Positions 10,212 to 19,752 of a DNA stretch of 64,000 nt are shown here, one piece after another (within the stretch, counting starts at the first letter, position 1; every line of letters starts with the position of its first letter). Under the pieces are notes generated by a model that was not told the origin of the DNA, did not search any database, and saw only the letters and a program-made list of their open reading frames with translations. Source of the stretch: Trichomonas vaginalis G3 (Eukaryota > Parabasalia > Trichomonadida > Trichomonadidae); the NCBI RefSeq assembly GCF_026262505.1, contig NC_067203.1, positions 13,528,392 to 13,592,391 on the forward strand. The letters run 5' to 3'. A program made the position numbers and the translations under genes.

Positions 10212-11846
10212 TTAAAGAGGAACTTCCCATTTTGCGATTGCCGAGTAGTCGATGTTCTCGTCAACGAGTGGTTTGTCAAGAATTGTCAAAGCGGCTGTTC
10301 CGCACTCAGGGCAAGATCTCTTTGCTATTTCAAGCAGCATTGAAGAGATCTTTGTGTTGTCTGTGGCAGCTCCGAACACGATGTCAGTTAATTCTTGGCC
10401 GGAAAGGAAATTGGCCATATTCTGTCTGAAGCAAGAGAAATGAACAGCATGGCCGCATGGATAAACGTCGAATGGCTGATCTGAGACCTTTTGGTTGCAA
10501 ATTACGCAAATTTGGTCGGCAGGTTCGACAATGATTGACGACATCGTTGTATCTGTGACAATACGTCTCTGCTCTGCCATTCTCTCGAGGATTTTCTTCC
10601 TTGTTTCCTCGGATTTTCGTAAATCTGCAGATGATTTGCCGACAGCTGTAGAAATCGTTTTATGGAGGTCGTCGAGTTGCATATCGCCTGGAATGAGTGG
10701 GAATATGTCGTCCAATGACAAAATTCTCTTCTGCGTCGCTTTCTGAATAATTTGCTTCCAATCGTCGGATTCGATGAAAGAACCGAGGTCGCGGCACGAC
10801 CTAAGGATGAAGAGCCAACATTCCTTAAGATCGTCGGCTTTGTCGAGCTCTTTCATGAGATCTAAAATTGGTTGGGATTTTGACTTTGGTTTTGTAGTTG
10901 TAATATGTTTAATGATGTATCTGACAGCAGAAAGGTGTCTGTTGTCAACATGGGCGTAAATCTTGGCTGCAAGGTCGTATAATTTATGTGTTGCGCAATA
11001 TGTTGCAATAAAGTCATGATCTGCCTTCTGGAAGTTCTTAGATTCAATGAACTCGTTGATCTTCTCTTGATTCTTCGAAATTACGTAGAAAATAAATTCC
11101 ATCGAGAAATGAATCGGAGAAGTGAAGTATCCTTGCATAATAAGGTGCGGCATTAAGTTAGTAAAGTTGTCCATGTAGAATGAGTTGAGGTCCGATGCAT
11201 CAGCAATGATAGAACAAAGAGCATCAAATATTGCGGACATTGTTGTTTCGCTAGACTCATCTAAGAAGTCTATGAACTTCATCTTCTGGTTCTTAATGAC
11301 GCGCATGAAAATCTGGCGCTGGTTCTCAACAGAAAGAGTCTTTGTAAGTTTAAGCAAATGAACGTAATCTGGATTGCCATTTACTAAGGCTTGGACGGCA
11401 TTCTCGAAGTCTTCGAAAATAATGCATGCATCAGTAAGGAGTGTCAACTCGCCATAGTGCTTAATTAACTTAATTACGGTTTTTCCATCGAGAGCTTCCT
11501 TGTAATCATTAATGAATTTCTTCAAAGCATCTATGTCAGCTTTCTTCTCGGCTTGTGGGATGGAGCTGAGGATGCCTAATTGAGTTTCAAGGTATAAATG
11601 ACAATAAATTTGTTGTGCGGCTGGAGAAACACCGATCTTAGAAGCGCTCTTATAGAAATATGCTGCTAATGCAGGTGGACAATTTGATAGAAGGCGAACA
11701 ACTTGATTGAATGGTAAATTTTCGTGAATTAAAGATTGTGCTGCAGCATTGTACTCCTTATTTTGAATCCTCTTTATTACAGATTTAGGGAGTGTAATGC
11801 CACATATAGATTCCGCAAGCTGAGGCTTATTTGGGAAAAGCGACAT
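10212..11846 (-). CDS. VPS18-like RING protein (HOPS/CORVET subunit), lacking the beta-propeller
   Basis: The product is 544 residues. Residues 1-390 are alpha-solenoid, clathrin-heavy-chain-repeat-like. A coiled coil follows (about 400-450, LHKTISTAVGKSSADL... EERMAEQ-like), then a RING finger: CVICNQKV, YPCGHAVH, FSCF and SCPECG. This order, especially the helix 'dam' before a YPCGHxxH RING, matches the C-terminal half of VPS18/Pep3, the core subunit of the HOPS and CORVET tethers that bind Rab7 or Rab5 on endosomes and lysosomes. VPS18 is normally about 970 residues with an N-terminal beta-propeller, which is absent here although the frame has its own ATG. It could be a shortened VPS18 or a VPS41/VPS8-like relative. 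The stop overlaps TAATAAA, a likely poly(A) signal. Confidence 0.75.
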   Translation of the reverse strand: MSLFPNKPQLAESICGITLPKSVIKRIQNKEYNAAAQSLIHENLPFNQVVRLLSNCPPALAAYFYKSASKIGVSPAAQQIYCHLYLETQLGILSSIPQAEKKADIDALKKFINDYKEALDGKTVIKLIKHYGELTLLTDACIIFEDFENAVQALVNGNPDYVHLLKLTKTLSVENQRQIFMRVIKNQKMKFIDFLDESSETTMSAIFDALCSIIADASDLNSFYMDNFTNLMPHLIMQGYFTSPIHFSMEFIFYVISKNQEKINEFIESKNFQKADHDFIATYCATHKLYDLAAKIYAHVDNRHLSAVRYIIKHITTTKPKSKSQPILDLMKELDKADDLKECWLFILRSCRDLGSFIESDDWKQIIQKATQKRILSLDDIFPLIPGDMQLDDLHKTISTAVGKSSADLRKSEETRKKILERMAEQRRIVTDTTMSSIIVEPADQICVICNQKVSDQPFDVYPCGHAVHFSCFRQNMANFLSGQELTDIVFGAATDNTKISSMLLEIAKRSCPECGTAALTILDKPLVDENIDYSAIAKWEVPL

Positions 11847-12223
11847 TTATCTATAAATTTTTATGCAGATTTATTATGTCATGTAAATTTGATTTCACTT
11901 CCCCTTATTACTTACATGTCAAAAATTAAAAAAAAAAACATAATGAGTGTTACTAAAAGGGAATTAAAAGCATGTTTTTAAATGAACTTCTCGAAAATGG
12001 CAACTTTATCCATGACTTTGAGATCGCGTTACATTTCAAAAGCAAACTCTAAGCATAAGTAGGCCTCTATATGATGAAACTACCTGTGCTATTAATTTTA
12101 CGATGTAGAAAATACCAAATGGATATTTCAAAAAAAAATAGGATATAGATATAAAATACTGTAAAGATATGCATTTAAATACAATAATATACATCAGAAA
12201 AGACATGACATAATTCATTCTTT
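11847..12223. other. Intergenic stretch upstream of the VPS18-like gene
   Basis: AT-rich DNA between two reverse-strand genes. A GGGGAAGTGA (reverse strand, about 11895-11904) lies roughly 50 bases before the VPS18-like ATG. Nothing else seen. Confidence 0.5.
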
Positions 12224-13066
12224 CTAATCGTCGGATTCAGAATTATTTTGGTTCGAATTGCTGGAATCCTTTGAATTCTTAGAGCGGGAAGAATGTTTAT
12301 GTGATCTGCGTCTTCTTTTTCCGTCATCAGAGCTGCTGCTTGAAGATTGAGAGTATGAATCTGGAGAACTTTCGTAATCAGAGCTGTATGAATGACGATG
12401 ATGGCGATGACGGTGGTGGCGATGATGGCTGCGGTGTGGCTTGCGTTTAGGTTCTGAGCTTGTACGAGCTGGTTCTGGTTCAATTGCATCAGAGTCATTA
12501 GGATTATCTGGTAACTGTACAACATCTGAGTTTTCCTCGAACTCAATTTGGGGCTTCTCGGCAGGTTCAGCATTTTGTTCAATTTCTCTTTGAGGAGGCT
12601 GATTATGGACATTAGGAGAATCTGGTGCATGTCTTACAGACAATTGAGCAGGTAATTTCGGTATTGCTGGCTTTTGAACACTTCCTGGGATTGAAGGTGG
12701 TCTAATGGCTGAATTGTTTGGTATTACTGGCTCATGCCTTGGTATTCTTGGGGCACTGCTTGGTTGTGGTGCAGCTGACTGATTGAACAGAATTGTTGTT
12801 CCGTAATCAATTGTTTTTGAAATAACTTTGGAAGAAATCTGCAAATTCTCAATGTTTTTGTTATTTGTTTTTGTAGCAATAAATTCAGCGTTAACCTTTG
12901 AAGAGCAAGTGAGGTATCCAATCGGAATTCCTCGACTTCCATATTCGATATCTAAAGATTTTAAGGAAAATTCATTTGTTCCTGGAGCATTTTTAATAAT
13001 GAAGGATTTCAGTTCATCTAAATTCATATTTCCAAGGCCGGTGAACATAACTTTATATACTTCCAT
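12224..13066 (-). CDS. RRM-like protein with a His/Arg/Ser-rich C-terminus
   Basis: I start the protein at the ATG at 13066 (MEVYKVMFTGLG; 280 residues). The open frame continues upstream, but that part is repeat-derived DNA, and an initiator TCATTT lies 20 bases before this ATG. Residues 3-85 resemble an RNA-recognition motif: VYKVMFTGLG could be RNP2-like and GIPIGYLTC RNP1-like. A Pro/Ser-rich linker follows, then a tail from about 205 with runs of HHRH, SSSSSDDGKRRRR and SKNSKDSSN. The layout resembles SR-type splicing or mRNA-processing factors. RRM assignment is moderate because the RNP1 aromatic residues are poor. Confidence 0.65.
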   Translation of the reverse strand: MEVYKVMFTGLGNMNLDELKSFIIKNAPGTNEFSLKSLDIEYGSRGIPIGYLTCSSKVNAEFIATKTNNKNIENLQISSKVISKTIDYGTTILFNQSAAPQPSSAPRIPRHEPVIPNNSAIRPPSIPGSVQKPAIPKLPAQLSVRHAPDSPNVHNQPPQREIEQNAEPAEKPQIEFEENSDVVQLPDNPNDSDAIEPEPARTSSEPKRKPHRSHHRHHRHRHHRHSYSSDYESSPDSYSQSSSSSSDDGKRRRRSHKHSSRSKNSKDSSNSNQNNSESDD

Positions 13067-13082
13067 AGTTGAAGCTAAAAAA

Positions 13083-13088
13083 AAATGA
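13083..13088 (-). promoter_or_regulatory. Initiator of the RRM-like gene
   Basis: TCATTT on the reverse strand, 20 bases before the chosen ATG. It supports the downstream start over the longer frame. Confidence 0.5.
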
Positions 13089-13089
13089 C

Positions 13090-13930
13090 AGTCAAATTTC
13101 TTACCAAAATGAATTTCAGATGTATTTTCCCAGAAAGACCGGGAAGGGGGTCCTTTCTTAAGGTCAGAACCCCCTTCTAGTATTTTTGGTGCCGGAAGAA
13201 GTGGCCTTTGCCGATATTGGAATTCCTTCCGGCAAAATTTTTGCATTTCACAGAAGTTGCGGTATGTGCATTCTAGCATCACAGATACACTCTCTATGAT
13301 CTGTAGTTGCAATTTCCCACTGCATCGATTAAGATTCACAGCAGGCCCTGGCAAAATCAGAAAAATTGTCCAAGAAATACTGAGGAGGGCCCTTTCTCAA
13401 GATCAGGGCCCAATTCTAGTCTTTATGAAGCTGTGAGTCTACTATAGAAGCATAGTTTCGTAGAAAAGTGTCTGGATTCTGAACGATCTCCAGAAACTTG
13501 GCAGTATAGACTGTAAGTGAAACTCCAGTTTCTTGGAAAATAATATTCTGCATATATGGGTCATTTATGGCAGAACGATGACGAGATCGTCCTTATAATA
13601 GCGTTCAAAGCGAAACTCGGTTATGAGGATTAAATTTTCAGTATCAGATATATGATAAGGCTAGAACTTCATGTTTGCTTGTTCTCATGGCTGGATTACT
13701 CTCCTGCCTCACGGGATCAAGACGGCATTTGAGAAAGCCAGCCTTGAGAGATTTAAGTGAGGCACTGGCATCTCATAAGGCCAGATACTGTGTTTTTATA
13801 TCTTTCATGGCCAAAAGATGACAAGACCACTCATCATTTTCACAATCAGGCCAAAACTCAGCCCTGAGGGTTGTTGCTACAGATTCTGAACTATGCTGAA
13901 TCCAAATATTCGTATTTGATGAGCTCATCA
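13090..13930. repeat. Field of degenerate hairpin-bearing repeats
   Basis: This stretch is visibly richer in G+C than its flanks and carries repeated modules. One module (13144-13176) has AAGGGGGT...ACCCCCTT. A second, about 243 bases on (13387-13411), has GGGCCC twice around a similar centre (CTTTCTCAAGATCA versus CTTTCTTAAGGTCAGA), and both are followed by TTCTAGT. A further stem is GCCGGAAG (13191-13198) with CTTCCGGC (13226-13233), and GACGAGATCGTC is a near palindrome at about 13580. A more diverged version appears near 13700-13760. No intact frame was found. It could be a decayed mobile element or a structured-RNA array. Confidence 0.55.
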
Positions 13931-14232
13931 AAATAAAACTTCATTTAATATTTGAAGTTTGCGAGATAGCATTGTTTCCTTCTGAAATTATTGTAGCAAA
14001 TAGATTTCACGAAATATTCCTCAAATATTCATTATTTCATCCCCAAATTTTCGTGCCGATAATTGTTGAGAAATGTCAAAAAAATATTTTACAACATTTC
14101 ACTTAGTTGTTATTATCAGATGATATACGATTCGGCTCTGCAGTTTAGTATCTGTCCAAGGAGTGGAATATAATGCTTAACAACTTATAGAAGCAAAATT
14201 CGTTATTATCCTAAATGTCAAAATTAATTTCG

Positions 14233-14238
14233 TCACTT
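14233..14238 (+). promoter_or_regulatory. Initiator of the SCAPER-like gene
   Basis: TCACTT fits TCA-Y-T-W; the presumed +1 A (14235) is 31 bases before the ATG. Confidence 0.5.
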
Positions 14239-14265
14239 TTCTAAAATTTCAACTAAAATTTTTAA

Positions 14266-16491
14266 ATGTCTCAAATTCCACATTTGAATGAAATTCCTAA
14301 ACCAAACTTCATTCAGATGCCAATCCCTGATAAACCAATAACACCTCCTCACACTCCAGACAGAATAACTGTTCAAAAACGAGGCAGTGCGTCTTCTACA
14401 CCACCTGATAGCCCATCTCGCGCAAATCTTCAAGCTGCTGATAAAAAAGCATTAAAAACACTAATATCTCTCACGAGATCGATAGATACTACAGTAGAAA
14501 GACTTTATTCTTTCTGCGAACATATATTTAATGAAAAATTCAGTTCTTTATTAATAGATTATTTCGAAAAACACGTAACTACATTTAGAGAGCTCAATAC
14601 ATGCATTGTTTCTCAAAATCAATTCGAGCAAAGCAAGGCACGCGAATCAACTCCTTCCCCTGTTAGTTTTAACTTTCCTTCCAACATGGGAGTTGTTGAT
14701 GAAGACTGGCCAAACCCAATTTCCGATCAATGGCTGGAATCGGCTCAATATTATATAAATGGTCCGGCTGCAGAGAAAATTAGTTCACCAAAACGCGAAG
14801 CATTATCACTAGATCAAAAATTACTGAATGCAGACCAGAAAAGACGCCATATTGAGAATATGAAACGGCTAGAAATTCGTAAACAAACAAATCGCGTTCG
14901 TAGAGTTGTTGAACGCAGAATACAGCAGAGCAGAGAAGCAGAAGAAGCATTTAAAGAGAAAATTGAAGCAGCAGATCAACGCCGCGACGCAATTTTAAAT
15001 CAAAAAGTCGAAAGAGCTCGAAATGAATCAGAAAAAGCATCAGAATACAAATACATAGTTGACCTCGAGCAAGAAAGCAAGAGAGTTCAACTAAATCGAA
15101 AGAGCGACGAAATTAAAAAGCGTCATGACGAAATGGTTCGTACTTCTCAAGAAAAAGCTCGCGAACGCACAATATCTAAATCATCTCCAACGAATTTACG
15201 CCAAAGAAAGATGGCAGTGAAGAAAGGAGCGATTACTTTGGCAGAAGCACTCAGAGCAGGCCAAATTCCAGGTGATTTTGCCGAAAATGCAGAGAACGAA
15301 GACACATTTGACTATCCAAAGCTCCAGGAACCCAAAGAATCCCTCAGCCAACACGCAATTGAGACAATTAACAGAATTGAGTCAGATCCAACGGATCCAA
15401 AGAACACAGCTCGATTCCTTAAGCTTGTATCTGACTATAGATCATCATTATGCAGCTCTTCTCGTGCAGGATTGGCTTTAATCAAATCTCTCAAAGAATG
15501 CATCAGAAGTAACGCAAATTCGATAGATACAATGATCAGACATGTCACACAGATTGCAGATACATCACTTCCTTTCGCAGTTCATGTTGGCGTTGAAGCG
15601 ATATCAGTATTTCCAAGTTTATGCAAGCACACTAACTCATTGAACACAATTAAAGAACTTATTACACTTTGGACCAGGATTCTTGATGCTAAGAATCCTC
15701 TTAACATAAGGATTTTCTTTGTTGAAAGATTATCTCAATCTGCCGCTTTAGATGGCATTTGCTTTTTACTAGGCCAATGCTCAGTTGACGATTTATCATC
15801 CTCAAAAATCCTTATGGCGTTAATTGCTTCAGATGTTTCATTACTTCAAGCGATGGCAGATTTATTTTTCAATACAACTTTTTCTGAAGATGTAAACTCC
15901 GTGGGAATTGACTGCGTTTCAAGGGCAATTGGACCATCTATTATAGATTTCTTAAATGCTATGTCAATAGATACAGCCAAAGCCCCTCACGATATCATTT
16001 CTCAAGCAACAATTGCGTTAAGTACTTTCATTGCAGGAATTCCGGGTTCAGCCGAGCAATTCATTGATGAAAATATAGCAGCAGAAATCAACTCAGTCAT
16101 GAGAGCATTCTTATCTTCTTCTGCTCCATGTACAGCAGGAAAACATTTAATTGTATTGTTTGGTTTGCTTTGCAAGTCGAATACAGTTAAAGAATCATGT
16201 CTATGGCTGCCATCGCCAACAGTTTTGGACTTGTTATGCGGTTTACCTTTAGAATTTTTCATCAAAAGAGATGGAGCTGCTGTTTTACTGCCAACCATCG
16301 CTGCTTGCTGCTCAGGAAATGAGGAAAACTTGAAATACATTATGAATAGTGCACATGTCAATGAATCTCTTGTTGCAAAGTTCCTTGCAAGAGCTACAGC
16401 AATTCCGAATAATATATTGTCTATAGAACACAGAGTTTCGAAAGAAGATATTAATGTTTTAATAGAAAAGTTTAGTTCAGAAAAGAAATAA
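14266..16491 (+). CDS. Coiled-coil plus helical-repeat protein, SCAPER-like
   Basis: The product is 741 residues. The N-terminus (1-55) is Pro/Thr/Ser-rich with several TP/SP sites (PPHTPD, PPDSPS), typical of kinase targets. Residues about 60-115 are helical. A long Arg/Glu/Lys coiled coil covers about 180-315 (RRHIENMKRLEIRKQ, VVERRIQQSREAEE). The last 380 residues are alpha-helical repeats (IKELITLWTRILDA, FFVERLSQSAAL). The order coiled coil then helical repeat, with RFLKLVSDYRSSL at the junction, recalls SCAPER, a cyclin-A/CDK2-binding cytoplasmic protein, but the zinc finger of animal SCAPER is not visible. Treat the name as a resemblance only. Confidence 0.6.
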   Translation: MSQIPHLNEIPKPNFIQMPIPDKPITPPHTPDRITVQKRGSASSTPPDSPSRANLQAADKKALKTLISLTRSIDTTVERLYSFCEHIFNEKFSSLLIDYFEKHVTTFRELNTCIVSQNQFEQSKARESTPSPVSFNFPSNMGVVDEDWPNPISDQWLESAQYYINGPAAEKISSPKREALSLDQKLLNADQKRRHIENMKRLEIRKQTNRVRRVVERRIQQSREAEEAFKEKIEAADQRRDAILNQKVERARNESEKASEYKYIVDLEQESKRVQLNRKSDEIKKRHDEMVRTSQEKARERTISKSSPTNLRQRKMAVKKGAITLAEALRAGQIPGDFAENAENEDTFDYPKLQEPKESLSQHAIETINRIESDPTDPKNTARFLKLVSDYRSSLCSSSRAGLALIKSLKECIRSNANSIDTMIRHVTQIADTSLPFAVHVGVEAISVFPSLCKHTNSLNTIKELITLWTRILDAKNPLNIRIFFVERLSQSAALDGICFLLGQCSVDDLSSSKILMALIASDVSLLQAMADLFFNTTFSEDVNSVGIDCVSRAIGPSIIDFLNAMSIDTAKAPHDIISQATIALSTFIAGIPGSAEQFIDENIAAEINSVMRAFLSSSAPCTAGKHLIVLFGLLCKSNTVKESCLWLPSPTVLDLLCGLPLEFFIKRDGAAVLLPTIAACCSGNEENLKYIMNSAHVNESLVAKFLARATAIPNNILSIEHRVSKEDINVLIEKFSSEKK

Positions 16492-17060
16492 ATAATATTA
16501 TACTATTTATGAGTTTAATTACCTATCGTTCTTTTTTAAATATACTAAGCAACTAGGTATTAATTCTAAGATATTAAAACAATTGAGATTAGATCATAAA
16601 TCTCGTAACACACCCCCAAAAGCGTCTCAATTTGAAATTTCTATCAGAAATAACCCAAAATGTATGGTAAAGATGCCATCAATGGCTTTAGCATATATAA
16701 ATGTTACAAATCCTTGAATTTTGATTTATTGATAGAATATGGGACTTAAACATATACCATTAATATATAGGCAATTAGTAGATTTAAAATTTGTTCACAT
16801 CACATCTAATTGCAGAGATTCTTCTTAAAAATAAAATAGAGAAAATAATAGTCCCTTCTATATGAACAGGATAGCTTATATTATGCGAAATATTTTCATT
16901 ACCTACATCCTTGGGCGTGGTGCTGGAAATCAAAATCATCTGATAAAGGATGCTCATGTTTCCATATACATTATAATGAAAGTTCGATTTAAAACAATTT
17001 TGTAATGCTTATTCTGGCATAATATTTGATATTAATGGTACCCATCCAACTGATGGTTCA
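16492..17060. other. Intergenic stretch upstream of uL13
   Basis: AT-rich, no credible frame. Only the uL13 promoter motifs at its right end were recognised. Confidence 0.6.
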
Positions 17061-17071
17061 AAAAAAGTGAC
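17061..17071 (+). promoter_or_regulatory. AAAAAAGTGAC motif of uL13
   Basis: Identical core to the motif before the Rab gene and the second ankyrin gene, ending 19 bases before the ATG. Confidence 0.4.
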
Positions 17072-17077
17072 GCTTGG

Positions 17078-17082
17078 CCTTT
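17078..17082 (+). promoter_or_regulatory. CCTTT (M5-like) start-site element of uL13
   Basis: CCTTT, with its second C 12 bases before the ATG. In Trichomonas vaginalis CCTTT (M5) replaces the Inr at some genes and transcription starts at the second C. No TCA-Y-T-W is present here, which fits that use. Confidence 0.5.
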
Positions 17083-17090
17083 CCTTCCGA

Positions 17091-17693
17091 ATGTCTGCGC
17101 CAATTGTTATTGATGCTAAAGGCCACATCCAAGGTCGTCTTGCCGCCGCTGTTGCCAAGCAGCTCCTCAAGGGTCGCAAGATCGTTGTTGTTCGTGCTGA
17201 AGAAATCGTTTTAAACGGCAAGCACAAATTCACTGTCCACACCTACGAGCGCTTCCTCAACAAGACAACAAACTCCAACCCACGTGATGGTCCATTCCAC
17301 CAGCGTGCTCCACGTGAAATCTTCGCTCGTGCTGTCCGCGGAATGCTCCCATACAAAACACACCGTGGTGCCGAGGCTTTCGAAAACCTCAAGGTCTTCG
17401 AGGGTGTTCCAGCCAAGTACGTCACATACAAGCGCGTCGTTATCCCACACGCCCTCCGCTGCGTTTCCATCCACACTGATCGCCCAACAACAAAGCTCGG
17501 CGAGCTCTCCACAACAATGGGCTGGAAGTACGGCAAGGTCGTTGCTGATCTTGAAGCCAAGCGCAAGGCCGAATCAGCCAAGTACTACGAAGCCAAGAAG
17601 GCTCAGCAGGACAAGAAGGCTGCTGCTATCGAGAAGGCTAACAAGCAGCTCGGTGCTCAGGCTGTCAAGTTCCTTGAGACATTTGCTGAGTAA
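17091..17693 (+). CDS. RPL13A: 60S ribosomal protein uL13 (L13a)
   Basis: The product is 200 residues, the usual eukaryotic L13a length. It begins MSAPIVIDAKGHIQGRLA and has the conserved GPFHQRAPREIFARAVRGML and the basic C-terminal helix (EAKRKAESAKYYEAKKA). I use the ATG at 17091; in-frame codons before it read from a GTG and are leader. uL13 is part of the large ribosomal subunit. Codons are much richer in G/C at third positions than in neighbouring genes (many AAG, GTC, CTC), as expected for a highly expressed gene. The stop TAAATT overlaps a TAAA poly(A) signal. Confidence 0.97.
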   Translation: MSAPIVIDAKGHIQGRLAAAVAKQLLKGRKIVVVRAEEIVLNGKHKFTVHTYERFLNKTTNSNPRDGPFHQRAPREIFARAVRGMLPYKTHRGAEAFENLKVFEGVPAKYVTYKRVVIPHALRCVSIHTDRPTTKLGELSTTMGWKYGKVVADLEAKRKAESAKYYEAKKAQQDKKAAAIEKANKQLGAQAVKFLETFAE

Positions 17694-17904
17694 ATTTTTT
17701 ATATCTTATATCTTATTTATCAAATTAAATATGCTTGCAAAGTTTACACATATAAAATTGAGAGTTCAAAAATGCTATCAGTAGCTTCATTTTTATTGGC
17801 GAAATTAAAAAATCCTATTTGTTTGCCGGTCAAAGAATTTTCATCTAAGTGGTATAATAAATTCAGGCTAGGCCTAGAAAGTGTAAGTATCAGATATAAA
17901 TTGT

Positions 17905-18309
17905 TTACTCGAAAGATTCCTTAATAGTTTCTAAATATTTGTTAGCAGCTGGAACTAAACGAGCTGTTGTAGCTGGGAGATCAAAGGTGAAAAGAAGAAC
18001 GATTGGCTTCTTGTCGCCAGCGCGTGGGGACTTGAGAAGGCAGAAACCATTTGTCTTCTTTGTGTTTGGATCAGCGCGACCATATAAGATTCCATCATAG
18101 AAACGGTGGACGTGGTAGTGAACACCATCATATGTTAAGCCAGCCTTGATTGTTTCATCGAAATCCTTGAATAATTCGAGCCATGTTGTAATCTCTTCTG
18201 GCTTAACTTCTGTTGTGGCAAGGAGTTGCTTGCCATCTTCTGTGAAGAGAACGAAATTCTGCCAATCCTTGTTTGCGTTTTTGATTGTCTCTACTGTTGG
18301 AGCAGTCAT
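17905..18309 (-). CDS. Profilin
   Basis: The product is 134 residues, begins MTAPTVETIKNANKDWQNF and ends in the helix AANKYLETIKESFE. The middle has GVHYHVHRFYDGILYGRA followed by GFCLLKSP, the profilin beta-sheet pattern (GxxYxxxRxxDxxxYG then GxxxxK). Profilin binds actin monomers and poly-proline and controls actin assembly, important for trichomonad amoeboid adhesion. I start at 18309; the frame extends 11 codons further but without a better start. The stop is in TAAACA, a TAAA poly(A) signal. Confidence 0.85.
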   Translation of the reverse strand: MTAPTVETIKNANKDWQNFVLFTEDGKQLLATTEVKPEEITTWLELFKDFDETIKAGLTYDGVHYHVHRFYDGILYGRADPNTKKTNGFCLLKSPRAGDKKPIVLLFTFDLPATTARLVPAANKYLETIKESFE

Positions 18310-19239
18310 GAAAAAGTGTTCGATAAGGAGCGGTTTTTTCAAATCACGATAAATTTTTTTTTATACTCGAGTTTGAGTAATATTTAAATTTCCACCAGAT
18401 TTTAATATCCCAAGGTTATATGTTTCACAATATTTCTTGATTCCATTTGGCTTTGTCCCTTCAAAAAGAGTTCAATTGACACAGATCATGGTCTTCTTTC
18501 ATAAATTGACTGATTGGCCATTTGCAATGCGGTACATGCATTAATGGCTGACATTTTATTCATTCCAATCATCACTTAATCATGATATGATTGATGGGAA
18601 TTCTCAAAATTCATATTCTATAATTTATTACATACACTTCAGTCTAGTTGGATCTGTATGTATTAAATTTTGACACTAAATAGTACAACTGATTCATTTA
18701 GTATTTTTCTTGATATTGCAAACATGTATTTTTTAATCAGAGCAGATTATTAGTTATAATTAGCTATATTTCTCATGAATTTCACCACTGAGCAAGATAT
18801 TCTCTTTGAAATATAAACATTTTATAGTTTCTTGTTCTTTTATTCCGAATACAGACATATATCAGCTTAAAGAAGGAAAGTTATGAACTATAGAGAGGTG
18901 ATAATCATAATATGACTAAAAAAATTGATATAGAGATTATCAAATTGAATATTATATTAAACTGGATTCAAAAATGTAATGAAAAAGAATAAAATGGATG
19001 TATACATACTAAGAATCATTTAGTTTTCATCAAATAGAAATATTGCAATTTTTAAAATTATATCCGTGTAATTTTATCAAATTAATTCAAATTTTGTTTT
19101 TAAACGGATGTCATTTGAAAAAATTGTTTACAAATAGAATAATATTGGATATATCTGGTAATAAACCGATATATCGAATTTTTTAATTGTGATCGATATT
19201 GAAAACTTCTTGTTTTTGAGTTGAAAGCAATAAAAAAAT
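18310..19239. other. AT-rich intergenic stretch between divergent profilin and ARL3
   Basis: 930 bases, no credible frame or repeat seen. It must hold both promoters; neither shows a clear Inr. Confidence 0.6.
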
Positions 19240-19752
19240 ATGGGAGGAAGCCAAAGCTTAACTAAAAAGAAGTTACTCTTCCTTGGTCTTGATAATGCTG
19301 GTAAAACTACAATCCTTAAAGCTTTATCAAAAGAAAGTCCTGATAATGTTGCTCCAACACGTGGATTTAACGTGAAGCAGCTCAAAACAGGCAATTACGA
19401 ATTCAACATTTGGGATGTTGGCGGTCAAAAGGCTCTTCGATCATATTGGGCATCATATTATGATAAAATTAATGCTATTGTTTGGGTAATTGATAGTGCT
19501 GATACTCACAGAATGGCTGAAACAGGTTTTGAACTTGCTGAGCTGCTTCAAGAAGAAAAACTAGCTGGTGTACCAGTTTTAATCCTCGCAAACAAGCAAG
19601 ATTTAGCAACTGCAAAGAATCCTGACGAAATAGCAATAGAACTGGAATTACACAATATTAGAAATAGAAACTGGCAGATTCAAGGATGTTCGGCTGTGAC
19701 TAGCGAAGGTCTTGAAGATGGTTTATCATGGCTGCGCCAAAATGTTAATTAA
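19240..19752 (+). CDS. ARL3: ADP-ribosylation-factor-like GTPase ARL3
   Basis: The product is 170 residues. Gly2 (MGGSQ) may be an N-myristoylation site. It has P-loop GLDNAGKT (16-23), PTRGFNVK with the switch I Thr (T40), WDVGGQ (58-63), NKQD (118-121) and CSAVT for G5. The segments IDSADTHRM, ETGFELAELLQEEKL and NRNWQIQGCSA match ARL3 far better than ARF1 or ARL2. ARL3 releases lipid-modified cargo from PDE6D/UNC119 carriers at the flagellum. The GTP-hydrolysis Gln (Q63) is present. The stop is in TAAAGC, again overlapping TAAA. Confidence 0.92.
   Translation: MGGSQSLTKKKLLFLGLDNAGKTTILKALSKESPDNVAPTRGFNVKQLKTGNYEFNIWDVGGQKALRSYWASYYDKINAIVWVIDSADTHRMAETGFELAELLQEEKLAGVPVLILANKQDLATAKNPDEIAIELELHNIRNRNWQIQGCSAVTSEGLEDGLSWLRQNVN

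Noticed and set aside
12175-12630. 151-codon reverse frame inside the RRM-like gene
   Set aside because: It is a shifted frame through the His/Arg/Ser-rich tail; such repetitive codons create false open frames.
13067-13354. 96-codon N-terminal extension of the RRM-like protein
   Set aside because: The extension lies in the hairpin-repeat field, begins with an ATG but has no domain, and an initiator lies before the downstream ATG.
17284-17784. 166-codon frame overlapping uL13
   Set aside because: It is a Ser/Thr-rich shadow in another frame of the GC-rich uL13 gene.
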